Assembly (NCBI RefSeq): GCF_009663145.1
Contig: NZ_VKHR01000002.1
Coordinates: 92,264-156,263 of the forward strand
DNA length: 64,000 bases
Source: Shewanella sp. TC10
GTDB lineage: Bacteria; Pseudomonadota; Gammaproteobacteria; Enterobacterales; Shewanellaceae
Direction of reading: 5' to 3'
Part shown: piece after piece, positions 51,537 through 61,049 of the stretch
Numbering within the stretch: the first letter of the stretch is position 1
Layout of the letters: the number at the start of each line of letters is the position of its first letter
Program-made: the position numbers and the translations under genes
Notes under the pieces: model-generated
The model's input: only the letters and a program-made list of their open reading frames with translations
Told to the model about the DNA's origin: nothing
The model's database searches: none

Positions 51537-54302
51537 CTAATGTTTTTGCGCTGTTGAATTGGGCGAATAAAAACGTAAGCGATTAGCATTGGTGACAACT
51601 GTAATTGATGACAACGACATCGCAGCGCCCGCTATGATTGGACTGAGTAACCAGCCTGTTATCGGGAATAGCACCCCTGCGGCAATTGGGATCCCTATGG
51701 AGTTATAAATAAAGGCTCCCCAAAGGTTTTGCTTAATATTCTTTATCGTAGCCTCACTGATTTGAATCACATCTGAAATGCCATGAAGTGAGTTGCGCAT
51801 TAAGGTGATATCGGCACTTTCGATAGCCACATCAGTCCCACCACCAATGGCAAAACCCACATCAGACTGTGCCAATGCTGGCGCATCATTAATACCATCG
51901 CCAACCATCGCAACCACCCTGCCCTGGGCCTGGAATTGCTTGATCCAGTCAAGTTTCGCCTCTGGCATCAGCTCAGCATAATATTCATCAACCTTGGTTT
52001 TTTCCGCCACGGCTTTCGCTGTATGAGTATTGTCACCTGTTAACATGACCACTTTTATTCCATGACGATGAAAACGAGCAATAGCATCAACAGCATCTTC
52101 GCGGATAGGATCGCTAATACCAAAGATGGCTTTTAGCTGTTTATCCACAGCCACGTAAACGACTGTGTTAGCGGATTTTTCCCATTTCAATGCAAGCTCA
52201 TCGGCTTGCTCTATCGCAACTCCAAATTGCTTTAGTAACTTTGCATTACCAAGAAGAATTAAACTGTTGGAGTATTTAGCCTTAACTCCCATCCCAGTCA
52301 AAGATTCAAAGTCACTCACTAGCAGTTTACTTGTTGCATTGTTACTTAACTCAGATGAATGTTGCTTCGCGTAATTCATTAATGCATGGGCAAGAGGATG
52401 ATTTGCGCCTTTTTCTATCGCCCCAACCATGTCGAGTAAATTATCTTCATTAGAAAAAGTCTGATAATGAGTAACTTGTGGCTTACCTTGGGTAATTGTT
52501 CCGGTTTTATCTAGCAGCACGGTATCGATTTCACTTGCTCGCTGCAGTGCTTCACCATTTCTTATTAAGCCACCAAACTCAGCCGCTTTACCTACACCAA
52601 TCATGGTTGAAATAGGAGTGGCTAGTCCTAATGCACAAGGACAAGCAATAATAAGCACTGAAGTCGCCGCCACAATCATATGAATAAGCGTTGGTTGAGG
52701 GCCAAAGTTATACCAAGCTAAAGCGGTAACGACAGATATAATCATTACAGTTGGGACAAATATCGCTGACACCTTATCGGCTAGATGACTAATTGGCGGC
52801 TTAGAGCTTTGAGCATTAGACACCATACTAATGATCTGTGACAACACAGTATCTGCTCCTACTTTTTGCACCTCAAAAGTAAAGCTACCTTGGCCATTAA
52901 TCGTGCCTGCAGAAACTGTATCACCCACTTGTTTTTCTACAGATATAGGCTCTCCTGTGAGCATAGACTCATCAATGGTTGTTTTCCCTTCAATAACGAC
53001 CCCATCAACAGGAATTTTCTCTCCAGCACGAACTCGAATACGATCACCAATGACCACTTGCTCAACTGGGATAGACTGTTCACCATCCGCCCTGATCACT
53101 ACCGCGGTTTTAACTTTTAAATCCAGTAACCTCTTAATCGCTTCAGAGGTTCTCCCCCGCGCTTTCAGCTCTAATGCTTGACCAAGATTAATCAGCCCAA
53201 TAATCATAGCGGTGGCTTCAAAATATAAATGCTTCGCACTCTCTGGGAGCCATTGATGCCCTAGAACAACAACCATTGAATATATCCAAGCCGTGCCTGT
53301 ACCTATTGCAATTAGGGTGTCCATATTGGCATTTCTATGTACCAAAGCCTTCCAAGCACCAGTAAAGAAATGTCGCCCAGCAAACCAAAGAATAAGGAAA
53401 GTCATTCCCCCCACTCCGAGCCAAACCACTTGCTCAAGTGCAGTATTTACATGCATTGGCCCACCTAATAGGCCATAAATCATTAACGGAACACCTAACC
53501 CAAGCCCTACAATGCTTTGATTAATTTTACGTTTATATTCTTTCCGCTCTCGCTGTTCCTTCTCCTCGTGAGCATTATCTTGATTAAGAATTTCAGTGGC
53601 GTCATAACCCGCCTCTTGAATAACTGTAATTAGATTTTCAGCGGGTTGCTGACTGTTTATCGTTGCAGTTCTATTAGCAAAATTAATGTTAATCGCATCA
53701 CTAGCCACTAAGGTTTTGAGCGCTGTTTCAATTGAATTTACACAACTTGCACAAGTCACCCCAATGAGAGCAAGGGAAACCATTTTTGCTTGAGATGGTT
53801 CAGTTGGTTTTAACGCTTTCGGAGTGACTAATTGCTCAGGAGTAGGCGCTGAATCATAATTAGCTGATGCTAATTCGGTGTTTGCGCTTAATGTAGCAGC
53901 GCCGCTATAACCCAATGATGCCAATACCGTTTCTATTTCTTGTGCCGATACAGCCGACTTAACAAAGACTTGTTGCAAGCTAATATCGACAGTAACTTCT
54001 GCATGACTATCAAGTGCCACTAATTCGTTAGTTATTTTGGTTACACACTTTTGGCAAGACACATTCGCCGTTGTCGTTTGGTATGCTTTAACCTTAGATA
54101 AGGCAGCTTGATAACCAGCACCGGATATCACCTCAATTGCCAGCTCTGCGGTCAAAGTTGTTGTCAGTTCGGCCCTATCTTTAGCACCATTTACATTGAC
54201 CACGATATTAGCATCATGGTTTTTTAGCGCAGTCGTCATTTTGGCAACGCACTTACCGCAAGATAATCCATTGAGTTGCAGAGAAAATTGATTAGTTGTC
54301 AT
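51537..54302 (-). CDS. copA: Copper-exporting P1B-type ATPase
   Basis: A 921-residue Cu(I) export pump. ATG 54302 has AAGGAG seven bases ahead; longer in-frame versions run into the merR gene. Three heavy-metal-binding domains are present: GLSCGKC (Cys 15/18), NVSCQKC (83/86) and GVTCASC (184/187). The actuator has the TGEP loop, helix 6 has CPC (554-556), and DKTGT, a HP locus ([10 protein letters not shown]), TGDN and [10 protein letters not shown] follow. The last helices carry YN and MxxSS, the Cu(I) site of group IB-1 pumps. The start overlaps the merR stop by eleven bases. The second metal-binding domain is unusual for a bacterial CopA. Confidence 0.95.
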   Translation of the reverse strand: MTTNQFSLQLNGLSCGKCVAKMTTALKNHDANIVVNVNGAKDRAELTTTLTAELAIEVISGAGYQAALSKVKAYQTTTANVSCQKCVTKITNELVALDSHAEVTVDISLQQVFVKSAVSAQEIETVLASLGYSGAATLSANTELASANYDSAPTPEQLVTPKALKPTEPSQAKMVSLALIGVTCASCVNSIETALKTLVASDAININFANRTATINSQQPAENLITVIQEAGYDATEILNQDNAHEEKEQRERKEYKRKINQSIVGLGLGVPLMIYGLLGGPMHVNTALEQVVWLGVGGMTFLILWFAGRHFFTGAWKALVHRNANMDTLIAIGTGTAWIYSMVVVLGHQWLPESAKHLYFEATAMIIGLINLGQALELKARGRTSEAIKRLLDLKVKTAVVIRADGEQSIPVEQVVIGDRIRVRAGEKIPVDGVVIEGKTTIDESMLTGEPISVEKQVGDTVSAGTINGQGSFTFEVQKVGADTVLSQIISMVSNAQSSKPPISHLADKVSAIFVPTVMIISVVTALAWYNFGPQPTLIHMIVAATSVLIIACPCALGLATPISTMIGVGKAAEFGGLIRNGEALQRASEIDTVLLDKTGTITQGKPQVTHYQTFSNEDNLLDMVGAIEKGANHPLAHALMNYAKQHSSELSNNATSKLLVSDFESLTGMGVKAKYSNSLILLGNAKLLKQFGVAIEQADELALKWEKSANTVVYVAVDKQLKAIFGISDPIREDAVDAIARFHRHGIKVVMLTGDNTHTAKAVAEKTKVDEYYAELMPEAKLDWIKQFQAQGRVVAMVGDGINDAPALAQSDVGFAIGGGTDVAIESADITLMRNSLHGISDVIQISEATIKNIKQNLWGAFIYNSIGIPIAAGVLFPITGWLLSPIIAGAAMSLSSITVVTNANRLRFYSPNSTAQKH

Positions 54303-54738
54303 TAGGTTTCTCCTTAGTGAAATTAACTTGATGTTTATCAGACCAGTCTTCAATGAGGCAGCAAATAGACTTACCATTTGGCGTCTTGTCGGGCTCAAGT
54401 TGCCACTGTGCATAAGTCTCTTCCATTAACACTAAGTGTTGTTGGTATTGCTCGATTTTATGCTTTGTCTCAACGATTTTGTTATTCAGCATTTCCCTGA
54501 CTGTAGGACAAGGTGATTTACCATTGCTTGAAGAATCAATAATTTCTTCAATTTGCTTCAAACTAAATCCAATATTGCGAGCATGAGTAATAAACATCAG
54601 CTTATCAGCCGCCGCTTGGTCATAAATTTTGTATCCATTGCTTGGATCTCTACTCGCGTTAATGAGCCCTTTTCGAGTATAAAAGCGCACAGTTTCAGGA
54701 GTCACTCCAACTAAATTTGCAATTTCTGTCGTCAGCAT
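54292..54738 (-). CDS. MerR-family metal-responsive activator, CueR-like
   Basis: A 148-residue regulator: winged helix-turn-helix ([33 protein letters not shown]), then a long dimerisation helix and a C-terminal metal loop. Cysteines lie in [11 protein letters not shown] and [11 protein letters not shown]. The CC pair is not the simple C-x7-C of classical CueR and leans toward ZntR/PbrR-like loops, so the sensed metal is open, though control of copA is near certain from the overlap. Its upstream region should hold a 19-bp-spaced promoter, which I could not pin down. Confidence 0.82.
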   Translation of the reverse strand: MLTTEIANLVGVTPETVRFYTRKGLINASRDPSNGYKIYDQAAADKLMFITHARNIGFSLKQIEEIIDSSSNGKSPCPTVREMLNNKIVETKHKIEQYQQHLVLMEETYAQWQLEPDKTPNGKSICCLIEDWSDKHQVNFTKEKPNDN

Positions 54739-55233
54739 TTTTATTCTCCTTCACGCTTAAATAACTCTAAATAAGTCGTATCTATACAAACCGTTTAATT
54801 CACAATCAGATTAATATTGTTGAATCTCATTTCATCTTAAAACCTATGTGTAGCACACAGGTCAAATTATTTTTTGATATTTACTAAATAAACCACATTG
54901 AGGAATGATTCCCCTGTAAAAAGAGGTCAATAAATTATGAATTAAGAAAATAAATAAAAAATAACTCGCCAGCAAACTCATAATTTAAATCAAAAAATTA
55001 ATAAAACCTGAGTCGACGCTAGCACTTCCTTCTCCTAGAAAACTCAACATGAACAACGCTCATGTTGCTGCGGAAATTTAATCAATTTTCATCAAGTAAT
55101 GAAACACGTATAAATCAAACACAGTTTAGAAATACTTGAAACGACTTATTGGGCGTTATCAGAAGGCAGCAAAATGCTAAAAGAAATAGCCAATATTCAG
55201 CTTTGATTACACAAGATGGGATACCAGAACATC
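54739..55233. other. Divergent intergenic region
   Basis: About 495 bp between the minus-strand merR-copA operon and the plus-strand mesX gene. CAACATGA (55045-55052) and TCATGTTG (55060-55067) form a hairpin with no T-run. A TaqI-like AT-rich stretch at 54940-55010 holds no credible gene. No clear MetJ box or MerR operator was found by eye. Confidence 0.4.
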
Positions 55234-56208
55234 ATGAATAACGAATTTACTTTTACGATTAAAAACATCTGTCTCAATGAGAACTACCAGCCGTCAGACA
55301 GTACCCGTATTACCACTAACTTTGCTAATTTGGCTAGAGGCGAAAGCCGCCAACAGAACTTACGTAATGCGTTAAAGATGATTGATAATAGTTTTAATGC
55401 GTTAGCTTATTGGGACAATCCAAAAGCTGATCGTTACTCAGTTGAACTTGAAATTGTCTCTGTTGATATGGAAATTGAAAACAGTGGCCAGACGTTTCCT
55501 TCCATTGAAGTATTAAAAACCCATATTATTGATCATCAAACTAACGAGCGTATTGAAGGCATAGTCGGCAATAACTTCTCATCTTATGTGCGAGATTATG
55601 ACTTTAGCGTATTACTGTATGAGCATAATAAAGGCCAAAGCCAATTTAGCATTCCTGATACCTTCGGTGACTTACACGGCAAACTGTTCAAGTATTTTGT
55701 TAATTCAGACACCTATAAACAGCACTTTAAAAAAACACCCGTAATATGCCTGAGTGTCTCAGATAACAAAACCTATCAGCGCACGGGCAATCAACATCCA
55801 TTATTGGGATATGAGTACCAACCAAATGAGTCGTCGTTAACCGAGCAATATTTCAAAAAAATGGGTCTACAAGTGCGCTATTTTATGCCGCCTAAAAGTG
55901 TGGCGCCTTTAGCATTCTATTTCTTTGGAGACTTACTCAATGATTACAGCAACCTTGAGTTAATCAGCACCATCAGCACCATGGAGACGTTTCAAAAGAT
56001 ATACCGTCCTGAAATTTATAACGCTAATGCAGTCGCTGGTAACTGTTATCAACCTAACTTGAGTAATCAAGATCACTCATTAACTCAAATTGTTTATGAC
56101 CGAGATGAGCGCAGTAAATTAGCCATTAAACAGGGTAAGTTTGCTGAGGAGTACTTCATCAAACCGTATCAAGCCATTTTAGAGCAATGGTCTGCTAGGG
56201 CCTGTTGA
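55234..56208 (+). CDS. mesX: MesX (DUF1852), partner of methionine synthase MesD
   Basis: A 324-residue cytoplasmic protein of the DUF1852 family, named MesX for its need by MesD, the oxygen-dependent folate-independent methionine synthase. The family wording is clear: SDSTRITTNFANLARGESRQ, NNFSSYVRDYDFSVLLYEHN, GDLHGKLFKYF, VICLSVSDNKTYQRTGNQHP and METFQKIYRPEIYNANAVAG. ATG 55234 fits the family start (NNEFTFTIKNIC); ATG 55216 is an alternative. The last three codons and the stop (RAC, TGA) come from an inserted MITE, so the native tail is altered. Role and oxygen need come from published family work, not from this sequence. Confidence 0.85.
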   Translation: MNNEFTFTIKNICLNENYQPSDSTRITTNFANLARGESRQQNLRNALKMIDNSFNALAYWDNPKADRYSVELEIVSVDMEIENSGQTFPSIEVLKTHIIDHQTNERIEGIVGNNFSSYVRDYDFSVLLYEHNKGQSQFSIPDTFGDLHGKLFKYFVNSDTYKQHFKKTPVICLSVSDNKTYQRTGNQHPLLGYEYQPNESSLTEQYFKKMGLQVRYFMPPKSVAPLAFYFFGDLLNDYSNLELISTISTMETFQKIYRPEIYNANAVAGNCYQPNLSNQDHSLTQIVYDRDERSKLAIKQGKFAEEYFIKPYQAILEQWSARAC

Positions 56209-56460
56209 TCTTCGCTGGTTAAGTTTTGTTCGAAATAAAAGCGTTTTAATCGAGGCGGATGAATTGATGCCTAGTCATCTAAGCAAAGTTCATTCAACAA
56301 AGAGTAAAACGCTTTTAGTCGAACCCTTCGGGCAGAGTTTGTTGGTCATTTTTACTGCGTTATCGACTTTTTATGTAGAATAACTACACCACAAAGTCTC
56401 TGCCTTGTACAAATGACCAACAATTCGCTGCAAAAACAACCTCGAAAGATCAACAGGCCC
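56198..56460. mobile_element. 263-bp MITE, copy 2
   Basis: The same element as at 30801-31063, same length and orientation, flanked by TA (56196-56197, 56461-56462). Its left end lies inside mesX, replacing the last codons and supplying the stop. The rest fills the spacer to mesD. Confidence 0.92.
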
Positions 56461-56567
56461 TAACCACTCACTTTAATCAGCAGCGCTAATAGCAAGTGCA
56501 TAAATATCAAGCACATGAATAAAAAAGCGCAATCAAAACACTTTTAGCAAAACGGACAGCAGCACTT

Positions 56568-57620
56568 ATGACGACAAATACAGTGAAACCATTACTGCCA
56601 ACTTCAACGGCTGGTAGCTTACCTAAACCTTCATGGCTGGCAGAACCTGAAGCGCTTTGGTCACCGTGGAAATTACAGGGTAAAGAGTTGATTGACGGTA
56701 AGCACGATGCGCTGCGTTTATCACTGCATGAGCAACAACAAGCTGGCATTGATATCGTCAGCGATGGTGAGCAGACTCGCCAACACTTTGTTACCACCTT
56801 TATTGAGCACCTAACGGGTGTGGATTTTGAAAAGCGTAAAACCATTAAAATTCGTGACCGTTATGACGCCAGCGTTCCAACAGTAGTCGGTGCGGTTTCT
56901 CGGCCAAAGTCTGTGTTTGTTGAAGACGCAAAAATACTGCGAAAACAAACTAATCAACCCATCAAATGGGCACTACCCGGCCCTATGACCATGATTGACA
57001 CTCTTTATGATGCCCATTATCAAAGCCGTGAAAAACTGGCTTGGGAGTTTGCCAAAATTCTTAACCAAGAAGCCAAAGAATTAGAGGCTGCAGGCGTTGA
57101 TATTATTCAATTTGATGAGCCTGCATTTAATGTATTTTTTGACGAAGTAAATGAATGGGGGATCGCTTGTTTAGAGCGAGCCATTGAAGGGCTTAAATGT
57201 GAAACAGCGGTGCATATTTGCTATGGCTACGGCATTAAAGCCAACACTGATTGGAAAAAGACCTTAGGTACTGAGTGGCGTCAATATGAGCAAGCTTTCC
57301 CTAAGTTACAACAATCTAATATCGATATTATTTCGCTTGAATGTCACAACTCCCATGTGCCCATCGAACTACTTGAGTTAATTCGTGGTAAAAAAGTGAT
57401 GGTGGGCGCTATTGATGTCGCCACTAACAGCATTGAAACACCAGAAGAAGTCGCCAACACCTTACGTGAAGCCCTTAAATACGTGGATGCTGACAAACTG
57501 TACCCATGCACTAATTGCGGCATGGCACCGTTATCCCGTGATGTCGCACGAGGGAAGTTACAAGCATTAACAGCAGGAGCTGACATTGTTCGACAAGAGC
57601 TCTTGATGAGGGAACGATAA
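56568..57620 (+). CDS. mesD: MesD folate-independent methionine synthase (core MetE)
   Basis: A 350-residue cytoplasmic enzyme equal to the catalytic domain of MetE without the N-terminal folate half. It should methylate homocysteine to methionine with an unusual methyl donor and MesX. Zinc and substrate residues are visible in TAVHICYGYG (Cys), SLECHNSH and PCTNCGMAPLSRDVARGK (the second zinc Cys). IQFDEPAF and ALPGPMTM match the TIM-barrel core. Family knowledge (four folate-independent synthase families, MesA-D) places MesD with MesX. The MITE separates the two genes by ~360 bp, so joint transcription may be disturbed. Confidence 0.9.
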   Translation: MTTNTVKPLLPTSTAGSLPKPSWLAEPEALWSPWKLQGKELIDGKHDALRLSLHEQQQAGIDIVSDGEQTRQHFVTTFIEHLTGVDFEKRKTIKIRDRYDASVPTVVGAVSRPKSVFVEDAKILRKQTNQPIKWALPGPMTMIDTLYDAHYQSREKLAWEFAKILNQEAKELEAAGVDIIQFDEPAFNVFFDEVNEWGIACLERAIEGLKCETAVHICYGYGIKANTDWKKTLGTEWRQYEQAFPKLQQSNIDIISLECHNSHVPIELLELIRGKKVMVGAIDVATNSIETPEEVANTLREALKYVDADKLYPCTNCGMAPLSRDVARGKLQALTAGADIVRQELLMRER

Positions 57621-57652
57621 AAGCATAAACCCAGTGTTAGAAAGGTTAATGG

Positions 57653-57675
57653 CAAGTGCTCAACCGGAGCACTTG
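57653..57675 (+). terminator. Stable hairpin after mesD
   Basis: CAAGTGCTC (57653-57661) pairs with GAGCACTTG (57667-57675) over five bases. There is no T-tract, so it may protect the mRNA end rather than terminate. Confidence 0.55.
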
Positions 57676-57773
57676 TCCAATCCTCCTAAAGTGAAACACC
57701 ATAGTGAGAAGCTAAACAGACAGCTAACTAGGAAGTTACATAGAATGCCTGAATAGCAAGCTATATAAACATG

Positions 57774-57954
57774 CTATAGAAAAGGTTGTATCAACATACG
57801 TAACCCCGTAAAGAGTAATACCAAAGCAAAGATCTTCTTCAATTTAGCAGCATCCAGTTTTGCCCCGAGCGATGCACCAACCGGCGCAAATAATACTGTC
57901 AAAGGGACAATACACATAAAGCCGAATAGGTTAACTAACTCCGTACACACTCAG
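57774..57954 (-). pseudogene. TauE/SafE (TSUP) permease remnant
   Basis: On the minus strand this reads LVNLFGFMCIVPLTVLFAP, VGASLGAKLDAAKLKKIFAL and VLLFTGLRMLIQP before a stop. That is the last two helices of a TSUP sulfite/organosulfonate-type permease. An in-frame stop lies just upstream, so ~60 codons remain. It marks the left edge of the accessory stretch at 57.7-61.8 kb. Confidence 0.75.
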
Positions 57955-58104
57955 AACAGCAATGAATTTTACATTTTGGCGCAAGATAAATCGCTGTAGA
58001 GAAAGGCTTCTTACCAGGACTTTATGTTTCTAGCCTTAATCATTTCAGCGTGGCGGAGTAATGCGTCGTTCTCTGCGACATATACAAAAATACAATAGCA
58101 ATAA

Positions 58105-58134
58105 TGAGATAGCTTGAAAGAGTTTGCTCTGTCC
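58105..58134. repeat. Dispersed 30-bp repeat, copy A
   Basis: TGAGATAGCTTGAAAG followed by a TTTGCTCTGTCC-like end. The same element recurs at 60940-60969 with TTTACTCTGACCC, and its second half recurs at 63540-63554. The rest of 57955-58476 holds no recognisable gene. Confidence 0.7.
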
Positions 58135-58476
58135 TCATTTATTCCCAACTTATTCTTTTTTAAAATTTCGTCCCCTTTAATCAATGAATCAAGACATAGA
58201 TATAAAATTTGTTAGGAAAGGAAAATGCCGCAATATTTTGCGTTGCCACTCACCTTGTGACAGTTACTCATTTGATGCTGCAAAGACACAAATTTGTAAG
58301 AGTGTTTGATATGCACACTGTGAACAGATGCTAAAACAATTGTTAAGAAATAGTAATGACCAAAAACAAAAAAATGGTAGACTGACAGTAAGTATTCTTT
58401 TTTGTAAGTAAGCAACTCAAATGTCATTGAGCTCTTTTAAGAAGTTATTTTCCCTGAAAATAAAAGGATTTTTTTA

Positions 58477-59502
58477 ATGTCAGCGATTTCACACTCTTCT
58501 TTTAGAAATCCTCAATTTGATGTATTTTTTATCTTACTATTGCCTATATTTGCTATTGCAGTTGCAGCTATAGCTAACGCCTCCTCAATTTTGTATAACC
58601 TTATATTTTCATTAAATATATTTTTCTTAGGTTATCATCACGTCATTTCAACCTATACAAGGCTAGGCATATCACAATTAAGTGATTCAGAAACGCGATT
58701 TTTGACCTTAGTTTTACCATTCATTGTAATAGCTTTTGTTTTTACATGTATTTATATTAACTCTGCATGGCTAATATCAACTATATACCTACATTGGCAA
58801 TGGTGGCATTACACACGGCAAAGCGAAGGCGTGTCAAAAGCCATACGATATAAAATCCAAAGCAGTGAAGGCGGCAATGAACTATTTAATCGAATAGTAT
58901 TTTATGCAGTACCTATAGCTGCTTTCTCATTCATGTCAGCAAGGAATCCAAATACGTTCTTATTTATGGAGGTAAGAACTCTTCCAATATCTATGTCTGT
59001 TGCTATCGCATTAGTTTGTATGGCAATTATTCTTCAGTGTATATGGCTCTATAACCAAATTGGAGCTCTTCGTAGCGGTAAATTAAAACCAAGACATTTT
59101 GGGTATTTACTAAGCCACCAAACAATATACTGGGTAGCTTATGCTTTATTCATCGATATTAATGTTGGTTGGCTTGCTATCAACATATGGCATAACTCTC
59201 AATATATTTCTTTTGTATGGCATTACAACTCACAGAAATTTCGAAAAGGATTTGATAAACACCACCCTGTTATTTCTTGGTTAAGCCAGCAAGGATATCT
59301 AAGAGTTTTTTGTTATTTCTCCGTTTCTATTCTCGTTACTTATTTCTTTTACTCTGGGATAGATTGGTCTATCAAGCAGCTTTCTCCTTACACATCATTA
59401 CCTTTAATTGTCATTGCTTACCAAAGTATTAATTTCCATCACTATATCGTAGATACATGTATCTGGAAGCTTAGAAAAAAGTCCATACGTGAAAACATAT
59501 AG
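58477..59502 (+). CDS. Unassigned membrane protein with paired-His motifs
   Basis: A 341-residue integral membrane protein with about nine hydrophobic helices; I do not recognise the family. Conserved-looking His/aromatic motifs sit at helix ends: LGYHHVISTYTR (~53), HWQWWHYTRQ (~108), INIWHNSQYISFVWHYNSQK (~228) and INFHHYIVDTCIWKLRK (~316). The spaced HH and WHN/WHY motifs recall di-metal membrane enzymes such as desaturase-like or carotenoid-type proteins, but this is a suggestion only. AAAGGA lies nine bases before the ATG. Codon use is visibly AT-rich (many ATA, TTA, AGA), unlike most of the window. The acyltransferase gene follows eight bases later. Confidence 0.6.
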   Translation: MSAISHSSFRNPQFDVFFILLLPIFAIAVAAIANASSILYNLIFSLNIFFLGYHHVISTYTRLGISQLSDSETRFLTLVLPFIVIAFVFTCIYINSAWLISTIYLHWQWWHYTRQSEGVSKAIRYKIQSSEGGNELFNRIVFYAVPIAAFSFMSARNPNTFLFMEVRTLPISMSVAIALVCMAIILQCIWLYNQIGALRSGKLKPRHFGYLLSHQTIYWVAYALFIDINVGWLAINIWHNSQYISFVWHYNSQKFRKGFDKHHPVISWLSQQGYLRVFCYFSVSILVTYFFYSGIDWSIKQLSPYTSLPLIVIAYQSINFHHYIVDTCIWKLRKKSIRENI

Positions 59503-59510
59503 GCTAATAA

Positions 59511-60617
59511 TTGATTATTACAAATACGCCTAAGATGATTGAATCCCTTTCTGGAATAAGAGCTCTAGCAATTATACTAGTTTTGTTTCGTCATGGAGTT
59601 AAAGGAGCTTTAGAAAAGTTCAATATTAATATCGACTCTCCTTTTGTGATTTTCATGATTAATGGTTGGAGCGGTGTAGATTTGTTTTTTGTATTAAGCG
59701 GTTTTTTAATTGGTTACCATTTGCACAACCGATGGCCTAGCAAATCTTCAAACTTCGAGAACTTCATAAGAAGCTACGTCTATAAGCGGTGTATTAGAAT
59801 TCTGCCAGTATACTATGCTTCTATTGGCATCGTACTGTTACTGCCTGCAAGTATATATAGTATAAATAGCCATAATATTACCTATGATCTAGCTATTCAC
59901 AGCGTATTTTTACAAGATTACTTAGGCTCTAACTTTATTGTATCCCTGTGGAGCCTGGCTTCTGAAATTAAGTTTTATATTTTGGCCCCCTTCATCATTT
60001 ATTGCTTTTTAAAAGTTAACAATAAACTCCTGTTGATAATAGCTTTAACCATTATTTGTTTAATACTTTACAGCCAATATATAGCTCTTACTGAAGAGCT
60101 CGACTTCATTTCATATAGCCACTTTTTTTGGGAGTTCAGAGCACCATTTCATTACGCTTTTTTGGGGCTTTTTATAGGTATAATACTGGCTACCTTCTAT
60201 ACCAGAGGTGGAATTCCCTTATGGATAAAAAATGAAGGAAATATCGTCGTTCTTTTTTCTCTAGCATCACTTATCTTTATATTATCCTCGCAAAGCTATG
60301 CTAGTGATAATGCTAACTGGACTCTTACTATCTTCATAATTGCAATATCTATCGCCTTATATAGCTTATTAATCCTCGGAGCTATCTACTCTAAAAGCGT
60401 AATCAATAAAATTCTAAGCTCAAAAATAAGTCACTTCATCTCAAAGATTTCATATCCACTTTACGCTATTCATATGGTCGTTATCCCCTGTAGTCTTAAG
60501 TTTTCGAACTCAATATTGCAATTCATAGTAATTTATATTTTATCGAGTGTATTAAGTGCATATATTTTACACATTTGTATTGAAAATCCTTTGATGAAAC
60601 TCAAGAAAAATTTTTAA
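59511..60617 (+). CDS. Acyltransferase family 3 membrane protein
   Basis: A 368-residue integral membrane protein of the acyltransferase-3 (OafA/NodX) group that transfers acyl groups to sugars or lipids. The family start IESLSGIRALAIILVLFRHG (catalytic His), GVDLFFVLSGFLIG, RCIRILPVYY and SLWSLASEIKFYILAPF are present, with about ten helices. TTG 59511 has AGG eight bases upstream; ATG 59535 is possible and loses only IITNTPKM. It shares AT-rich composition with the gene before it, and the eight-base gap implies one operon. Surface glycan decoration is the usual role, but the acceptor is unknown. Confidence 0.85.
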   Translation: MIITNTPKMIESLSGIRALAIILVLFRHGVKGALEKFNINIDSPFVIFMINGWSGVDLFFVLSGFLIGYHLHNRWPSKSSNFENFIRSYVYKRCIRILPVYYASIGIVLLLPASIYSINSHNITYDLAIHSVFLQDYLGSNFIVSLWSLASEIKFYILAPFIIYCFLKVNNKLLLIIALTIICLILYSQYIALTEELDFISYSHFFWEFRAPFHYAFLGLFIGIILATFYTRGGIPLWIKNEGNIVVLFSLASLIFILSSQSYASDNANWTLTIFIIAISIALYSLLILGAIYSKSVINKILSSKISHFISKISYPLYAIHMVVIPCSLKFSNSILQFIVIYILSSVLSAYILHICIENPLMKLKKNF

Positions 60618-60939
60618 ATGATCGGGCTATATCCTAAATAGTAACTGTCATATGCGTAGTGGTTCTTAAACAGTCTTTGACTTTATTAAGTAAACAACTA
60701 GCAGTGATAAAGCAGATGTTTTTATCAAAATCACTACACTAAAACACATAGCTCGAAAGCCTATTGTGGCTGATGAAATTAGTTTTATAAGGGAGTTGCA
60801 ATCTGACGGTAAAATGAAGTGGTATGATTCTGTGAGATGTTTATTCAGCCCTAACTTTCTAACTTACTTTTGAAGACAGAAAGTCATGGTGCTTCGCCCA
60901 CGCCAGACGAAAGAGAAGCATTTAACTAGCAGATCCATT
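60618..60939. other. Intergenic region with a possible gene fragment
   Basis: An open stretch of ~58 codons ending at 60871 reads ..ARKPIVADEISFIRELQSDG.. and WYDSVRCLFSPNFLTYF before a stop, but has no start codon. It could be the remnant of a gene lost at this junction. I do not recognise it. Confidence 0.3.
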
Positions 60940-60969
60940 TGAGATAGCTTGAAAGGTTTACTCTGACCC
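60940..60969. repeat. Dispersed 30-bp repeat, copy B
   Basis: TGAGATAGCTTGAAAGG followed by TTTACTCTGACCC. It matches the copy at 58105-58134. The GC-rich YugP-like gene begins about 80 bp further on. Confidence 0.7.
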
Positions 60970-61049
60970 ACCTATTTTTCGAAAACCTCTTTCTTTAACT
61001 AACTAGCCGAGCACACCCCTGACACTTGGCGCTCCGTCGATAAAAGCTA

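Noticed and set aside
58212..58427. Minus-strand frame before the His-motif membrane gene
   Set aside because: Low-complexity composition, no SD, no family pattern; probably chance in AT-rich DNA.
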